Source: Bacillus pumilus
Lineage (GTDB): Bacteria; Bacillota; Bacilli; Bacillales; Bacillaceae
Length of the DNA: 64,000 nt
Assembly: GCF_003431975.1 (NCBI RefSeq)
Contig: NZ_CP027116.1
Location: 1,488,001 to 1,552,000 of the forward strand
Reading direction: 5' to 3'
Shown: one piece after another, positions 1-11,078 of the stretch
Position numbering within the stretch: position 1 is the first letter of the stretch
Layout of the letters: each line of letters opens with the position of its first letter
Made by a program: the position numbers and the translations under genes
Notes under the pieces: model-generated
The model's database searches: none
What the model saw: only the letters and a program-made list of their open reading frames with translations
Told to the model about the DNA's origin: nothing

Positions 1-1
1 T

Positions 2-448
2 GATATAAAAAATGTATTAAATGAGTCAGTATCTCATTTTCAGATGATCTATACGGATGAATGGAAAAGGGTGCTGGAGGAAAAACTGCTTGTCAATGTT
101 TGTATTAACCCGCTGACTGCTTTACTGCATGTGAAAAACGGGGAATTGATCGCAAATCCCTCATATGAACACATGATGACATGTGCATTTGAAGAAGCGG
201 TATCCATCTTGAGCTTGTCTGAAAAAGAACGACTCTGGCTTCATGTGGTTTCTATTTGCGAGAAAACGGCTGATAATCAGTCTTCTATGCTTCAAGATAT
301 CGTGAAAGGCCGCCAAACCGAAAGAAAAGCCATCATTGGCTACCTTTTAAAAAAGGCTCAAGCTCAAGGCATTGCGGCGCCGCATCTGACTTTCTTTCAT
401 CGAAGTTTGGAAGTATTGGAAAAAAAGCAAACAAAATCTTTTGAGTGA
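2..448 (+). CDS. panE: 2-dehydropantoate 2-reductase, C-terminal part (partial)
   Basis: The reading frame is open from the window edge to the stop at 446-448, so the N-terminal NADPH-binding Rossmann domain lies outside the window. What remains resembles the helical C-terminal domain of ketopantoate reductases: an INPLTAL segment, a central helix run and a late basic stretch (KGRQTERKAI). The family reduces ketopantoate to pantoate for coenzyme A synthesis in the cytosol. The position just before bshC matches ylbQ/panE in B. subtilis. Function is inferred from this domain and synteny, since the catalytic half is not visible. Confidence 0.8.
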   Translation, partial: DIKNVLNESVSHFQMIYTDEWKRVLEEKLLVNVCINPLTALLHVKNGELIANPSYEHMMTCAFEEAVSILSLSEKERLWLHVVSICEKTADNQSSMLQDIVKGRQTERKAIIGYLLKKAQAQGIAAPHLTFFHRSLEVLEKKQTKSFE

Positions 449-512
449 GCTCATTTACATGCTATACTTTTTCGGGAAACTAACTATTTATTGAAGAAAG
501 GAAGTTCTAAAC

Positions 513-2132
513 ATGCAATTGACTGAACTTTCCATCCGAAGTCAGAATTTATTCATACGTGATTATATAGAAGAAAAAAAAGAGATGACGGCTTTTTTTG
601 ATTATGATATACATTCTGAGCATACATGGAAAAAGAGATACGACGATCTCATGGAAACGAGCTTCCCGCGTGAGGCTTTAGCGGATTATATGAGCGCATA
701 CCACGCAAAGTTTGAATCGGCAGCCATGCGGCAGAACATTGAAAAGATCCGTGATGAACGGAGTGTCATGGTGGTTGGAGGACAGCAGGCGGGTCTATTA
801 ACAGGACCGCTTTATACCATACATAAAATCATATCCATCCTTCAGTTTGCAAAAGAAAAAGAAGCAGAGCTTTCGGTCCCTGTGATTCCGGTCTTTTGGG
901 TAGCCGGCGAGGATCATGACGTAGATGAAATTAATTTTGTGTACACGTCTGGCGAAAAAGGTCCAGTTAAACAAAAACTGTCATTACATAACGTCAAAAA
1001 AGCGGCTGCGAAAAGAACACCACTGGATCAAGAAAAAACTGAGAAATGGCTCCGTGATGTGTTTTCAACGTATGAAGAATCTGAGTATACCAATGATTTG
1101 TTTGATCAGCTTCTTCGATGTTTACGCAAATCACAAACGTTTACTGATTTCTTTGAATGGATGGTTGCGGGCCTCTTTGAAGAAGATGGACTGCTCTTAT
1201 TTAATTCAGGCGACTTAGGTGCCAAACCACTTGAGCGTGCGTTATTCAAGCACATTGTTGAGACAAATGATTCGGTTACTGCTCACTTAAATGACACGCA
1301 GGCTGCTATGAAACGAGCAGGATATCAGCCAATCATTGAAGCTGGTGATCATCAGGCGAACCTGTTTTACGAATATGATGAGGAACGTTTCCTCATTGAA
1401 AAAGAGAACGGCCAGTTTTCTATTTCAGAAGTGGGGCTTACATGGACAAAGGAAGAGCTTCTGCAGGAAGTCGAGGAGCACCCAGAACGATTTAGCAACA
1501 ATGTGGTCACACGCCCCCTGATGCAGGAAACCCTTCTCCCGACACTTGCTTTTATGGCAGGGCACGGCGAAGTCAACTATTGGGGAGAGCTGAAAGGAAT
1601 CTTTGAGCATTTTAAATTAAAGATGGCACCTGTTCTTCCGAGACTGCATGTGACCATTCTTGAAAGGCATATTGACAAGAAACTACCGGTAAGAGAACTG
1701 TCGCTAGAAGAAGTGCTGACAAGCGGAGTAAAAGAAAAGAAAGAGGCTCACTTTCAGCAAAGCCTTCCAGACAGCTTTGTTCAAGCGGTTGAACAGGCGA
1801 AGCGTGAATTAGAGAGTGTCCATAGCGTGATGAGACAAGAAGCACTGGAGATTGAACCAAACTTCGAGCAGCTACTAGATAAAAATGCCAAATTTATCGA
1901 AGACCAGCTTCAGTTTGTTTATCAAAAGGTGGCGCAGCGTGTGGAAGAAAAAGAAGGATATATCCTTCGGGACTTTGAACGGATTGAAAATAGTTTAAAA
2001 CCACTAGATGCCCCGCAAGAAAGAATTTGGAATATCATGTACTTTTTAAACAAATATGGTCCAGAATTCTTCAAAACGTTCAAAAATCTGCCATTTTCAT
2101 TTCAAAACAAGCAACAAATTGTCAAACTATGA
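513..2132 (+). CDS. bshC: Bacillithiol biosynthesis cysteine-adding enzyme BshC
   Basis: The 539-residue protein has the length and landmarks of BshC (YllA). There is a GGQQAG loop at residues 89-94, a FWVAGEDHD segment near residue 130, and a long charged helical stretch at about 385-500, likely the coiled coil of this family. BshC joins cysteine to glucosaminyl-malate, the last step of bacillithiol synthesis in the cytosol. The start follows a GAAAGGAAG ribosome site. The gene sits between panE and mraZ as in B. subtilis and ends at a strong terminator. Confidence 0.95.
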   Translation: MQLTELSIRSQNLFIRDYIEEKKEMTAFFDYDIHSEHTWKKRYDDLMETSFPREALADYMSAYHAKFESAAMRQNIEKIRDERSVMVVGGQQAGLLTGPLYTIHKIISILQFAKEKEAELSVPVIPVFWVAGEDHDVDEINFVYTSGEKGPVKQKLSLHNVKKAAAKRTPLDQEKTEKWLRDVFSTYEESEYTNDLFDQLLRCLRKSQTFTDFFEWMVAGLFEEDGLLLFNSGDLGAKPLERALFKHIVETNDSVTAHLNDTQAAMKRAGYQPIIEAGDHQANLFYEYDEERFLIEKENGQFSISEVGLTWTKEELLQEVEEHPERFSNNVVTRPLMQETLLPTLAFMAGHGEVNYWGELKGIFEHFKLKMAPVLPRLHVTILERHIDKKLPVRELSLEEVLTSGVKEKKEAHFQQSLPDSFVQAVEQAKRELESVHSVMRQEALEIEPNFEQLLDKNAKFIEDQLQFVYQKVAQRVEEKEGYILRDFERIENSLKPLDAPQERIWNIMYFLNKYGPEFFKTFKNLPFSFQNKQQIVKL

Positions 2133-2146
2133 AATAAAGTTTTAAT

Positions 2147-2176
2147 GAACCCTGACTAGTTCAGGGTTTTTTTTTA
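2147..2176 (+). terminator. Rho-independent terminator after bshC
   Basis: A 9-bp stem (GAACCCTGA / TTCAGGGTT, loop CTAG) is followed by an uninterrupted T run. It separates bshC from the mraZ transcription unit. Confidence 0.9.
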
Positions 2177-2203
2177 TGTGGAAACAGTGTAAAATAAGTT
2201 TTG

Positions 2204-2249
2204 TGGAGAGAAGTGGTGGATAGTGGAGAGTAAGGGTGAGAAAGTGGGG
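2204..2249 (+). promoter_or_regulatory. MraZ-box array (candidate dcw operator)
   Basis: TGGNG-type boxes occur at 2204, 2214, 2224 and 2234 (TGGAG, TGGTG, TGGAG, GGGTG) with an exact 10-bp period. A fifth, TGGGG, lies at 2245. MraZ proteins are known to bind tandem TGGGN boxes with about 10-bp spacing in front of their own gene. A possible -10 (TAAAAT, 2190-2195) lies just upstream, so the array would cover the start of transcription. The last box also overlaps the likely ribosome-binding region of mraZ. Confidence 0.65.
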
Positions 2250-2260
2250 CTCTGATTATC

Positions 2261-2692
2261 ATGTTCATGGGTGAATACCAACATACGATTGATACAAAAG
2301 GGCGCATGATCATCCCTGCTAAATTTAGAGACGGTCTCGGAGAACAGTTTGTGCTGACGAGAGGGCTTGATCAATGTTTATTTGGCTACCCTATGAGTGA
2401 GTGGAAACTAATTGAAGAGAAGCTCAAAGCATTACCGCTAACGAAAAAAGATGCACGTGCGTTTACCCGGTTCTTCTTCTCTGGCGCAGTCGAATGCGAT
2501 CTGGACAAGCAGGGGCGTATTAACATCGCATCAAACCTACTCCAATATGCAAAACTCGAAAAAGAATGTGTGGTCATCGGCGTTTCAAATCGAATTGAGT
2601 TGTGGAGTAAGTCGATCTGGGAACAATATACAGAAGAGCAAGAAGATTCTTTTGCTGAAATTGCTGAAAACATGATTGGATTTGATATATAA
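2261..2692 (+). CDS. mraZ: Transcriptional regulator MraZ
   Basis: The 143-residue protein has two copies of the AbrB-like MraZ fold. The first starts [12 protein letters not shown] with DQCLFGYP, and the second carries [12 protein letters not shown] near residues 75-90. MraZ is a ring-forming DNA-binding repressor that controls the division and cell-wall cluster it heads. Length and ends match B. subtilis YllB closely. ATG at 2261 is preferred, and ATG at 2267 is a possible alternative. Its predicted operator lies directly upstream. Confidence 0.95.
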   Translation: MFMGEYQHTIDTKGRMIIPAKFRDGLGEQFVLTRGLDQCLFGYPMSEWKLIEEKLKALPLTKKDARAFTRFFFSGAVECDLDKQGRINIASNLLQYAKLEKECVVIGVSNRIELWSKSIWEQYTEEQEDSFAEIAENMIGFDI

Positions 2693-2758
2693 TAATCCCT
2701 TGTGCAGCAAGCTTTCTACACATTCATTTCTATTTGAAAAAGGTGGGACCATAACATC

Positions 2759-3691
2759 ATGTTTCAACATGAGACAGTATTATTAAAAGAAACAGTTGAC
2801 GGTTTAAACGTCAAAGAAGACGGTACATATGTGGACTGCACGCTAGGCGGAGCAGGTCATAGCTCATATTTACTATCTCAATTATCAGAAAAAGGAACAT
2901 TGATTGGATTTGACCAAGACGATGCTGCACTGGATCATGCAAGAGAGAAGCTCGCGGATTCTAAAGCGAACATTCTTTTCATAAAAAGCAACTTCCGATA
3001 TTTAAAAGAGCGTCTGAATGAACAAGGTATTACAAGCGTAGACGGGGTGATTTTTGACCTTGGGGTTTCATCTCCTCAGCTTGACACGCCAGAAAGAGGC
3101 TTTAGTTATCACCACGATGCACCTCTTGATATGCGAATGGATCAATCAGCCGCATTATCGGCAAAACAAGTGGTGAATGAATGGCCATTTGAAGATCTAG
3201 TTCGGATTTTCTACAAATATGGGGAAGAAAAATTCAGCAAGCAAATCGCACGCAAAATTGAACAAGCAAGAAAACAAGCGCCAATTGAAACAACGAGTGA
3301 GCTTGTTGACATTATCAAAGAAGGGATTCCGGCACCTGCAAGACGAACTGGCGGACATCCAGCAAAAAGAGTGTTTCAAGCGATCCGAATTGCCGTAAAT
3401 GATGAATTGAAAGTATTTGAAGAAGCACTAGAACAAGCAATAGAGTTACTCAATCCGAAGGGGAGAATTTCTGTCATTACATTCCATTCACTTGAAGACC
3501 GGATTTGTAAAAGTACATTTAAAGAAATGTCTTCTCTTCCAGAACTTCCGCACGGACTACCAGTGATTCCAGAAGGACTTGAACCAAAGCTGAAGCTGAT
3601 CACGAGAAAACCGATCGTTGCATCAGAACAAGAGCTGGAACATAACAACCGTGCCCGTTCAGCGAAGCTCCGAATTGCAGAAAAAAAGTAA
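2759..3691 (+). CDS. rsmH: 16S rRNA (cytosine-1402 N4)-methyltransferase
   Basis: The 310-residue protein is RsmH/MraW. It carries the SAM-binding motif [10 protein letters not shown] at residues 26-35, the [11 protein letters not shown] block and the C-terminal FHSLEDR motif. It methylates N4 of C1402 in the 16S rRNA decoding centre. The start follows an AAAGGTGGGA ribosome site 66 bases after mraZ. The next gene is ftsL, the usual dcw order. Confidence 0.97.
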   Translation: MFQHETVLLKETVDGLNVKEDGTYVDCTLGGAGHSSYLLSQLSEKGTLIGFDQDDAALDHAREKLADSKANILFIKSNFRYLKERLNEQGITSVDGVIFDLGVSSPQLDTPERGFSYHHDAPLDMRMDQSAALSAKQVVNEWPFEDLVRIFYKYGEEKFSKQIARKIEQARKQAPIETTSELVDIIKEGIPAPARRTGGHPAKRVFQAIRIAVNDELKVFEEALEQAIELLNPKGRISVITFHSLEDRICKSTFKEMSSLPELPHGLPVIPEGLEPKLKLITRKPIVASEQELEHNNRARSAKLRIAEKK

Positions 3692-3728
3692 AACGACACC
3701 ATAGACGATGATAAAAAGGAGGTTTCTT

Positions 3729-4076
3729 ATGAGTAATTTGGCTTACCAAAGAGAAGTGAAGCAACATCAAACAGAGCAGCAAGGCCAATCAGTTGTCATT
3801 AAAAGAAGAGGTTCTATCACACTTGGTGAAAAAATCTTACTTGTCATGTTTGTCATGGCTCTTACGTGTAGCTCCATTCTCATCATTTCGAAAGCCTTTG
3901 CTGTCTATCACGCAAATATCGAAGTACAGAAATTAGAACAGCAAGTATCTTTAGAATCGAAGAAAATCACTGAGCTTCAAAAGGAAAAAGACTTGCTGAG
4001 TGAACCAGAAAGAATCATTGATGCTGCGAAAAAAGCAGGTTTAACGATTTCGAAAGATGTTAAGAAGGTCGATTAA
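3729..4076 (+). CDS. ftsL: Cell division protein FtsL
   Basis: This is a 115-residue bitopic protein with a basic cytoplasmic tail, one membrane segment at about 36-57 and an extracellular heptad-rich coiled coil at about 65-95. That is the FtsL layout. It forms the divisome subcomplex with DivIC and DivIB. ATG 3729 is chosen over an upstream in-frame ATG at 3708 because an AAAAAGGAGG site lies just before it. The stop codon lies one base before the chosen pbpB start. Confidence 0.93.
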   Translation: MSNLAYQREVKQHQTEQQGQSVVIKRRGSITLGEKILLVMFVMALTCSSILIISKAFAVYHANIEVQKLEQQVSLESKKITELQKEKDLLSEPERIIDAAKKAGLTISKDVKKVD

Positions 4077-4077
4077 C

Positions 4078-6234
4078 ATGGCGATGCCTAAAAAGAATAA
4101 AATGATGAACAGAGGCGCGGCAATTGCGAGTATTTGCTTCGCCCTGTTTTTCTTTATCATCCTAGCACGTTTTATTTATATTCAGATTACAGGAACGGTT
4201 GATGGACAAGTGTTAGCCGCCAAGGCGAATGAACAATATCAATCGAAGAAAACGCTTGAAGCGAAAAGAGGCTCCATTCTAGATCGAAATGGAAATGTGA
4301 TTGCTGAGGATACATCTGTGTATAAGCTTATTGCCGTCATGAGCAAAAAAATGACAGTGGATCCAAAGCACCCAATGCATGTCGTCGATAAAGAAAAGAC
4401 GGCAAAAGAGCTCTCGAAAGTCATTGATATGAGTGAAAGTGAAATTTTAAAGCGTCTTAATACAAAGGATGCGTTCCAAGTGGAATTTGGAAAAGCTGGG
4501 AAGGATATTAGTTTTTCAACAAAAGAAAAGATTGAAAAGCTAAAGCTTCCAGGGATCGCATTTGAAAAAGACACAAAGCGATATTATCCAAACGGCATGT
4601 TTGCTTCTAACCTGATCGGTTATGCAAGGTTAGACGAGGCGACAAAAGACATGTCAGGTGCAATGGGACTTGAGAAGGCACTCAACAAATTTTTAAAAGA
4701 AAAAGATGGCTATGTTACATATAACAGTGACAGAAGCGGATGGGCTTTGCCGAATAGTAAAGAAGACATTGTTGCTCCAAAGGATGGGAAAAATGTCACG
4801 CTGACCATCGATCAGAAAATCCAAGCATTTCTTGAAGAAAGTATGACGCAGGTTGCCAAAAAGTATAAGCCGAAGAAAATCATTGCCACAGTCGTTGATC
4901 CGAAAACTGGTAAGGTGCTCGCGATGGGGCAGCGACCGAGTTTTAATTTAAATGAACTAGACATTACGAATTATAACAATGATGTCATTTCATATGCGTT
5001 TGAACCAGGTTCAACGATGAAGATCTTTACCCTCGCTGCTGCGATCCAAGAAGGAGTCTACCAAGGCAATGACAAATATCAATCTGGTACTTTTAAAGTA
5101 GGCGGAGGCCTTGTAAGAGACCACAACAACGGAAACGGTTGGGGGAAAATTGATTTTCATGAAGGAGTTCTTCGTTCGTCAAACGTCGCTTTTGCAAAGC
5201 TGGCAAAAGAAAAACTAGGCTTCACGCGTTACGAACAATATTTACAGAAGTTCCATTTCTATGACAAAACGGGTATCGACTTGCCGAACGAAGCGTCTAG
5301 TAAAATCAATTATAGATACGAATATGACAAAGCATCGACGGCTTATGGTCAAGCGTCTGCCATTACACCGATTCAGCAAATCGAAGCAGCAACAGCGATT
5401 GCTAACGGCGGAACTATGATGAAGCCATATGTCATTGACCATATTACAGACCCGAACACAAACAAAACGATTTTGCAGCACGAACCAACAGTAGCAGGAA
5501 AGCCGATTTCATCTGATACAGCGAAACAAGTTCGTGAGATTTTAGGTGAGGTTGTTTCCTCGAAAATTGGAACAGGTCAGCCATATCAAATCAAAGGATT
5601 CGATGTTGCTGGGAAAACAGGGACAGGACAAATTGGCGGTGCCGGCGGTTACCTCCAAGGACGAAACGATTACGTCTTTTCATTTATGGGGATGGCGCCA
5701 AAAGATGATCCGAAGCTACTCGTCTATGTGGCGGTACAGCAGCCGCAGCTCTCTGAAACAGAAACAGGCTCTGCGCCGGTTTCTCAAATCTTTAACCCTG
5801 TGATGAAAAATAGTCTGCTATATTTAAATATTGCTCCAACAAAAACAGATGATAAAAAATCAGGCGAACAGAAGTTGAAACAAGAAACCATGCCTTCATT
5901 CCTAGATTTAGAAGTGAAGCAGGCTGAAACCGAAGCCAAAAAGAAAAACTTAACGCCTGTTGTCATTGGAGACGGCCTGTCTATAAAACGCCAGTGGCCA
6001 AGTGCAGGATCTGAATTCTCTGAAAGCCAGAAAGTCTTCTTAAAAACAGCAGGGAAAACCATTAAGATGCCTGATATGACAGGGTGGTCCAGAAGGGAAG
6101 TCCTTCAATATGCATCCATTTCCGGTGTGCATATTGAAACAAATGGACAAGGATATGCCGTCAAACAAAGCGTCAAAAGCGGAGCGGAGATTTCAGACAA
6201 AGTTGTCACTGTGACATTTAAAAGCCCAAGTTAA
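4078..6234 (+). CDS. pbpB: Penicillin-binding protein 2B, septal transpeptidase
   Basis: This class B PBP has a single N-terminal membrane anchor, a dimerisation domain, a transpeptidase domain with STMK (catalytic Ser312, Lys315), SSN at 367-369 and KTG at 513-515, and two C-terminal PASTA repeats. It cross-links septal peptidoglycan in the divisome. ATG 4078, directly after the ftsL stop, was chosen over the upstream ATG inside ftsL. ATG 4084 is also possible. The sequence matches B. subtilis PbpB throughout, and a terminator follows. Confidence 0.95.
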   Translation: MAMPKKNKMMNRGAAIASICFALFFFIILARFIYIQITGTVDGQVLAAKANEQYQSKKTLEAKRGSILDRNGNVIAEDTSVYKLIAVMSKKMTVDPKHPMHVVDKEKTAKELSKVIDMSESEILKRLNTKDAFQVEFGKAGKDISFSTKEKIEKLKLPGIAFEKDTKRYYPNGMFASNLIGYARLDEATKDMSGAMGLEKALNKFLKEKDGYVTYNSDRSGWALPNSKEDIVAPKDGKNVTLTIDQKIQAFLEESMTQVAKKYKPKKIIATVVDPKTGKVLAMGQRPSFNLNELDITNYNNDVISYAFEPGSTMKIFTLAAAIQEGVYQGNDKYQSGTFKVGGGLVRDHNNGNGWGKIDFHEGVLRSSNVAFAKLAKEKLGFTRYEQYLQKFHFYDKTGIDLPNEASSKINYRYEYDKASTAYGQASAITPIQQIEAATAIANGGTMMKPYVIDHITDPNTNKTILQHEPTVAGKPISSDTAKQVREILGEVVSSKIGTGQPYQIKGFDVAGKTGTGQIGGAGGYLQGRNDYVFSFMGMAPKDDPKLLVYVAVQQPQLSETETGSAPVSQIFNPVMKNSLLYLNIAPTKTDDKKSGEQKLKQETMPSFLDLEVKQAETEAKKKNLTPVVIGDGLSIKRQWPSAGSEFSESQKVFLKTAGKTIKMPDMTGWSRREVLQYASISGVHIETNGQGYAVKQSVKSGAEISDKVVTVTFKSPS

Positions 6235-6241
6235 CTTGAAC

Positions 6242-6270
6242 AACCTAGCAAACCACTTGCTAGGTTTTTT
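6242..6270 (+). terminator. Terminator between pbpB and spoVD
   Basis: The hairpin AACCTAGCA / TGCTAGGTT is followed by six Ts. It limits read-through from the division genes into the sporulation gene spoVD. Confidence 0.85.
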
Positions 6271-6360
6271 CTTTTGCTTTTGCAGAATTTCACGCAGCGT
6301 TCTACAAAAGGACGGGCCCGCATATGATGAAAGTAAGCCATATGTAAGGAGGAACCGGGC

Positions 6361-8280
6361 GTGCGAGTGTCAAGTGTAACCGTGAGAAAACGATTGCTTT
6401 TCGTGCTGCTGTTTGGGGTGATCATTTTTTTCATCATAGATACTAGATTAGGATATGTACAGTTTATTATGGGGGAGAAGCTAACAAGCTTAGCAAAAGA
6501 TTCGTGGAGCCGGAATCTCCCATTTGAGCCGGAACGGGGAGATATTTTAGACCGGAATGGGGTGGAGCTTGCGACGAACAAAAGTGCCCCGTCTATTTTG
6601 GTCGTCCCCCGGCAAATTAAAGATCCCGCAGAAACAAGCAAAAAACTGGCAGCAGTGCTGAATATGTCTGAAGAGAAAGCGTACAAGCATGTCACGAAGA
6701 AAACATCAATTGAACGAATTTCTCCTGAGGGCAGAAAGGTATCTCATGAAAAAGCAAAAGAAGTAAGAGAGCTTGATTTAGAAGGCGTGTATGTAGCAGA
6801 GGACAGCATCAGACATTATCCGTTTGGCAGCTTTCTTTCTCATGTGCTGGGCTTTGCTGGTATCGATAATCAAGGATTACTGGGACTGGAAGCCTACTAT
6901 GACGATGATCTAAAAGGCGAAAAAGGCTCTGTGAAATTTTATTCAGATGCAAAAGGGCAGAAAATGCCAGATGAAGCCGATGATTATACACCGCCTAAAG
7001 ATGGTCTTGATATGAAATTAACAGTCGATTCAAAAGTACAAACCATCATAGAACGGGAATTGGACAATGCGCAGGCAAAGTATAACCCAGATGGAATGAT
7101 TGCAATTGCGATGAATCCGAAAAATGGTGAAGTGTTAGGGATGTCAAGCAGACCTGATTTTGATCCAGCCGACTATCAATCAGTTGACCCGAAAGTATTT
7201 AACCGAAATCTACCGGTGTGGAGCACTTATGAACCAGGATCGACATTTAAAATTATCACACTTGCAGCGGCATTAGAAGAGAAGAAAGTCAATTTAAAAC
7301 GCGATCATTTTTTTGACAGCGGATCTGTGACTGTTGATGGTGCAAGGCTTAGGTGCTGGAAAAAAGGCGGACACGGATCACAGTCATTCTTGGAAGTGGT
7401 TCAAAACTCCTGTAACCCAGGCTTTGTAGAGCTAGGAGACCGTCTTGGGAAAGATAAATTATTTTCCTATATTAAGAACTTCGGTTTTGGACAAAAAACA
7501 GGAATCGACCTTCAAGGAGAAGGACGGGGGATTTTGTTTCCGCTTGATCGTGTAGGTCCTGTAGAGCAGGCGACAACTGCCTTTGGCCAAGGTGTATCTG
7601 TTACGCCAATTCAGCAAGTAGCTGCAGTAGCAGCTGCGGTAAATGGCGGGACACTTTATACGCCTTATATTGCAAAAGAATGGATAGATCCAATCACAAA
7701 AGAGGTTGTGAAAAAGCAATCACCGATTGCCAAAAAGAAAGTCATTTCAGCAGAAACGTCTAAAGAAATCAGATATGCCCTTGAAAGTGTAGTCGCCCAA
7801 GGGACGGGCCGAAATGCATTTGTTGAAGGGTATCGGGTCGGAGGAAAAACAGGAACCGCTCAGAAGGTAAAGGACGGAAAGTATATGGAGAATAACCACA
7901 TTGTGTCGTTTATCGGATTTGCACCTGCTGATGACCCAAGTATTGTTGTCTATGTGGCTGTGGATAACCCAAAAGGCACCATTCAATTTGGTGGTACTGT
8001 TGCTGCACCAATTGTTGGCCATATTATGCGAGACAGCTTGCCTGAGATGGGTGTAAAAAAAAGAAAAGGACAAATTGAAAAGAAGTACCAGTGGCTGGAC
8101 ACAAAAACCATTGAAGTACCGAATCTTGTAGGAGGATCTGTTTCAGATCTTGAATCCCTCTTGATCAACCTTAAGATCGATGCCTCAGGAACTGGCAGTA
8201 AAGTAGTGAAACAATCGCCGGCTGCTGGAACCAAGGTCAAAGAAGGCTCCACGATCAGATTATACTTAAACGATGAATAA
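6361..8280 (+). CDS. spoVD: Stage V sporulation protein D, class B PBP
   Basis: This 639-residue class B PBP resembles pbpB but serves spore cortex synthesis. It has an N-terminal membrane anchor, a transpeptidase domain with STFK (Ser294, Lys297) and KTG at 496-498, and one C-terminal PASTA domain. The GTG start follows an AAGGAGG site. The family works with the SEDS protein SpoVE in the mother cell. A sigma-E promoter is expected, but the CATATG-rich stretch at 6320-6346 fits the consensus only loosely, so I do not call one. Confidence 0.95.
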   Translation: MRVSSVTVRKRLLFVLLFGVIIFFIIDTRLGYVQFIMGEKLTSLAKDSWSRNLPFEPERGDILDRNGVELATNKSAPSILVVPRQIKDPAETSKKLAAVLNMSEEKAYKHVTKKTSIERISPEGRKVSHEKAKEVRELDLEGVYVAEDSIRHYPFGSFLSHVLGFAGIDNQGLLGLEAYYDDDLKGEKGSVKFYSDAKGQKMPDEADDYTPPKDGLDMKLTVDSKVQTIIERELDNAQAKYNPDGMIAIAMNPKNGEVLGMSSRPDFDPADYQSVDPKVFNRNLPVWSTYEPGSTFKIITLAAALEEKKVNLKRDHFFDSGSVTVDGARLRCWKKGGHGSQSFLEVVQNSCNPGFVELGDRLGKDKLFSYIKNFGFGQKTGIDLQGEGRGILFPLDRVGPVEQATTAFGQGVSVTPIQQVAAVAAAVNGGTLYTPYIAKEWIDPITKEVVKKQSPIAKKKVISAETSKEIRYALESVVAQGTGRNAFVEGYRVGGKTGTAQKVKDGKYMENNHIVSFIGFAPADDPSIVVYVAVDNPKGTIQFGGTVAAPIVGHIMRDSLPEMGVKKRKGQIEKKYQWLDTKTIEVPNLVGGSVSDLESLLINLKIDASGTGSKVVKQSPAAGTKVKEGSTIRLYLNDE

Positions 8281-8289
8281 TAAAGAATG

Positions 8290-8328
8290 AAAAGAGGGTA
8301 GCCGCACTCATTCGGCTGCCTCTTTTTG
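8290..8328 (+). terminator. Terminator after spoVD
   Basis: The stem AAGAGG-GTAGCCG pairs with CGGCTGCCTCTT and runs into Ts. A second weaker hairpin with a T run (AAGGAATAC...GTATCCTT, about 8390-8421) follows. Confidence 0.85.
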
Positions 8329-8486
8329 TTGAAAGAGAAGGACCGTTTAAAAAAAAGAGCCTAAAGTGTGTTTTTTCCAACAGAAACTTAAGGAATACGC
8401 TGGATGTATCCTTTTTTTTACGATAAAATATAGACTGTGTGTTTTTTTCACAAGACATGCACGTGAACGAATTTGAGAGGTTTGAT

Positions 8487-9968
8487 ATGAAAATGAAATT
8501 ACAAGAACTCCTTACATACTTTAAAAGCGAAAACAACGAATCAATCAACGAAAATCCTGATATTACTTCCATTGAAATGGATTCAAGAGAAGTGAAAAAT
8601 GGAAGCCTTTTTGTCTGTATAAAAGGCTATACAGTAGATGGACACGATTATGCTGAAAAAGCGGTGGAAAGCGGGGCTGTAGCCATTGTAGCAGAACACC
8701 CTCTTAACATAACAGATGTACCAGTCATTATTGTGAAACACTCTCAAAGAGCACTTGCAAGAATTGCTGATGCGTTTTACGGACAGCCCACTCATCAGCT
8801 GAATCTCATCGGGATCACAGGAACAAACGGAAAAACTTCAACAACACATATGATTGAACAAGTGATGAGAAAAGCTGAGAAGAAAACAGGCTTAATCGGT
8901 ACGATGTATATGAAAGTGAATGATGACATTCTCGACGTGAAAAACACCACTCCTGAAAGTGTCACCCTTCAGAAAACGTTTAAACGTATGCTTGATCAAG
9001 ATGTAGACACAGCCATCATGGAAGTATCATCACATGCACTCCATCTTGGCAGGGTTCATGGATGTGATTATGATATTGCTGTTTTCACAAACCTTACGCA
9101 GGATCATCTTGACTACCACAACACAATGGAAGAATATAAACACGCGAAAAGCTTGCTGTTTTCTCAACTTGGAAGCGCCTTTCATCACGATAAACCCAAG
9201 CATGCTATTTTAAATGCAGATGATGAAGCTTCAAGTCATTTTGAAAAAGTGACAGCTGCTGAAGTCATGACGTATGCCTTGGAGCAAGAAGCAGATGTCA
9301 TGGCAAAGAATATTCAAATCAAGCCGAAGGGAACGCAATTTGATTTGGTCACGCCAATCGGCACCAAGAATGTGACGGTTGCCCTTATTGGAAAGTTCAA
9401 TGTGTATAATATTTTGGCAGCTGTATCAGTCGGGATCGTATCTGGCTTATCGTTTGAGACGATCGTTAGTGCGATTGAAGAGCTTGAAGGAGTCAAAGGC
9501 AGATTTGAACTTGTAAACTGTGATCAAGATTTCCCTGTCATCGTCGATTACGCGCATACACCTGACAGCTTAGAAAATGTCCTTACAACGTGCAAAGAAT
9601 TAACTGAGGGCAAAATTTTCTGTGTAGTTGGCTGCGGAGGCGACCGTGATAAAACAAAGCGCCCTCAAATGGCCCAAATCGCTGTGAAATATGCAGATGA
9701 ACCTGTTTTTACATCAGACAACCCAAGAAGTGAAGATCCATCCTCTATCTTAAAAGATATGGAAAATGGTGTGCCAGACGCATATTATCATAGCTTTGTG
9801 AATCGAAAACAGGCCATCTTTTTTGCGATTGCCAATGCGAAAAAGGGTGATACCGTCTTAATCGCCGGAAAAGGCCATGAGACATATCAAATCATTGGCG
9901 ATCAAGTTTACGACTTTGATGATGCAAAGGTTGCTGTTGACGCTATTTTAGACTTAAACAAATCTTAA
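8487..9968 (+). CDS. murE: UDP-MurNAc-tripeptide synthetase, meso-DAP adding
   Basis: This Mur ligase of about 493 residues has the ATP loop GTNGKT (Lys116) and the DNPR motif that identifies meso-diaminopimelate-adding enzymes. It also has the GKGHE C-terminal motif. It adds meso-DAP to UDP-MurNAc-L-Ala-D-Glu in the cytosol. ATG 8487 follows GAGAGG and is preferred over the upstream in-frame ATG at 8439. ATG 8493 is an alternative. It is the first of the precursor genes murE-mraY-murD. Confidence 0.95.
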   Translation: MKMKLQELLTYFKSENNESINENPDITSIEMDSREVKNGSLFVCIKGYTVDGHDYAEKAVESGAVAIVAEHPLNITDVPVIIVKHSQRALARIADAFYGQPTHQLNLIGITGTNGKTSTTHMIEQVMRKAEKKTGLIGTMYMKVNDDILDVKNTTPESVTLQKTFKRMLDQDVDTAIMEVSSHALHLGRVHGCDYDIAVFTNLTQDHLDYHNTMEEYKHAKSLLFSQLGSAFHHDKPKHAILNADDEASSHFEKVTAAEVMTYALEQEADVMAKNIQIKPKGTQFDLVTPIGTKNVTVALIGKFNVYNILAAVSVGIVSGLSFETIVSAIEELEGVKGRFELVNCDQDFPVIVDYAHTPDSLENVLTTCKELTEGKIFCVVGCGGDRDKTKRPQMAQIAVKYADEPVFTSDNPRSEDPSSILKDMENGVPDAYYHSFVNRKQAIFFAIANAKKGDTVLIAGKGHETYQIIGDQVYDFDDAKVAVDAILDLNKS

Positions 9969-10103
9969 TATGATGAAAAGAGTGTAATGAAATGAAGCAT
10001 TTTGTACAAAAACAACATACGAAGAACGCGAATGAATACCATAATAATGAATGCAATTTTCTGATGGAAAACGGCTTTGGAAATTCGGAAGGAGTAAAGA
10101 ACG

Positions 10104-11078
10104 ATGCTTGAACAGGTGATATTGTTTACAATCATAATGGGATTTTTAATCAGTGTTCTTTTATCCCCGATTTTTATTCCGTTTTTAAGAAGACTTAAAT
10201 TTGGTCAAAGTATTAGAGAAGAAGGCCCGCAGTCTCACCAAAAGAAATCTGGTACTCCGACAATGGGCGGAATTATGATTATCCTTTCTATCACGATAAC
10301 AACAATTGTGATGATCAATAAATTTTCTGAGATTAGTCCAGAAATGTTTTTACTGTTATTTGTCACACTTGGCTACGGCTTATTAGGATTTTTAGATGAT
10401 TATATTAAAGTAGCGATGAAGCGAAATCTTGGATTAACTTCGAAACAGAAATTAATCGGTCAAATTGTGATCGCTGTGATCTTTTATGCAGTTTTCCATT
10501 ATTATGAGTTCGCAACAACAATTCGCATTCCAGGAACAGATATCAGCTTTGATTTAGGATGGGCTTACTTTATCCTCGTCGTTTTCATGCTTGTCGGAGG
10601 TTCTAATGCCGTGAACTTAACGGATGGGCTGGATGGTCTACTATCTGGAACCGCTGCTATCGCTTTCGGAGCTTTTGCTATTCTGGCTTGGAATCAATCT
10701 CAATACGATGTGGCGATCTTTTCAGTAGCAGTAGCAGGTGCTGTCCTTGGTTTCCTTGTCTTTAATGCGCACCCTGCAAAAGTATTTATGGGTGATACAG
10801 GGTCGCTAGCTTTAGGTGGAGCCATCGTGGCCATTGCCATTTTAACGAAGCTTGAAATTTTACTTGTCATTATTGGGGGAGTATTTGTTGTTGAAACGTT
10901 ATCCGTTATCCTTCAAGTCATCTCCTTTAAAACAACCGGAAAAAGAATTTTTAAGATGAGCCCGCTGCACCACCACTATGAGTTAGTTGGCTGGTCTGAG
11001 TGGAGAGTAGTTGTCACCTTCTGGACGGCTGGCTTATTGCTTGCTGTTTTAGGAATTTACATCGAGGTGTGGTTATAA
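10104..11078 (+). CDS. mraY: Phospho-MurNAc-pentapeptide transferase
   Basis: This 324-residue polytopic membrane protein has about ten predicted membrane segments. It carries the MraY signatures: the [13 protein letters not shown] loop, FLDDYIK, the NLTDGLDGL motif and the [12 protein letters not shown] and PLHHHYE cytoplasmic motifs. It makes lipid I from UDP-MurNAc-pentapeptide and undecaprenyl phosphate. ATG 10104 follows GGAAGGAG. The 135-base gap after murE shows no gene. murD begins on the base after the stop. Confidence 0.96.
   Translation: MLEQVILFTIIMGFLISVLLSPIFIPFLRRLKFGQSIREEGPQSHQKKSGTPTMGGIMIILSITITTIVMINKFSEISPEMFLLLFVTLGYGLLGFLDDYIKVAMKRNLGLTSKQKLIGQIVIAVIFYAVFHYYEFATTIRIPGTDISFDLGWAYFILVVFMLVGGSNAVNLTDGLDGLLSGTAAIAFGAFAILAWNQSQYDVAIFSVAVAGAVLGFLVFNAHPAKVFMGDTGSLALGGAIVAIAILTKLEILLVIIGGVFVVETLSVILQVISFKTTGKRIFKMSPLHHHYELVGWSEWRVVVTFWTAGLLLAVLGIYIEVWL

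Noticed and set aside
6231..6695. 154-codon antisense frame over the spoVD start
   Set aside because: It covers the pbpB terminator and the spoVD ribosome site on the other strand and resembles no known protein.
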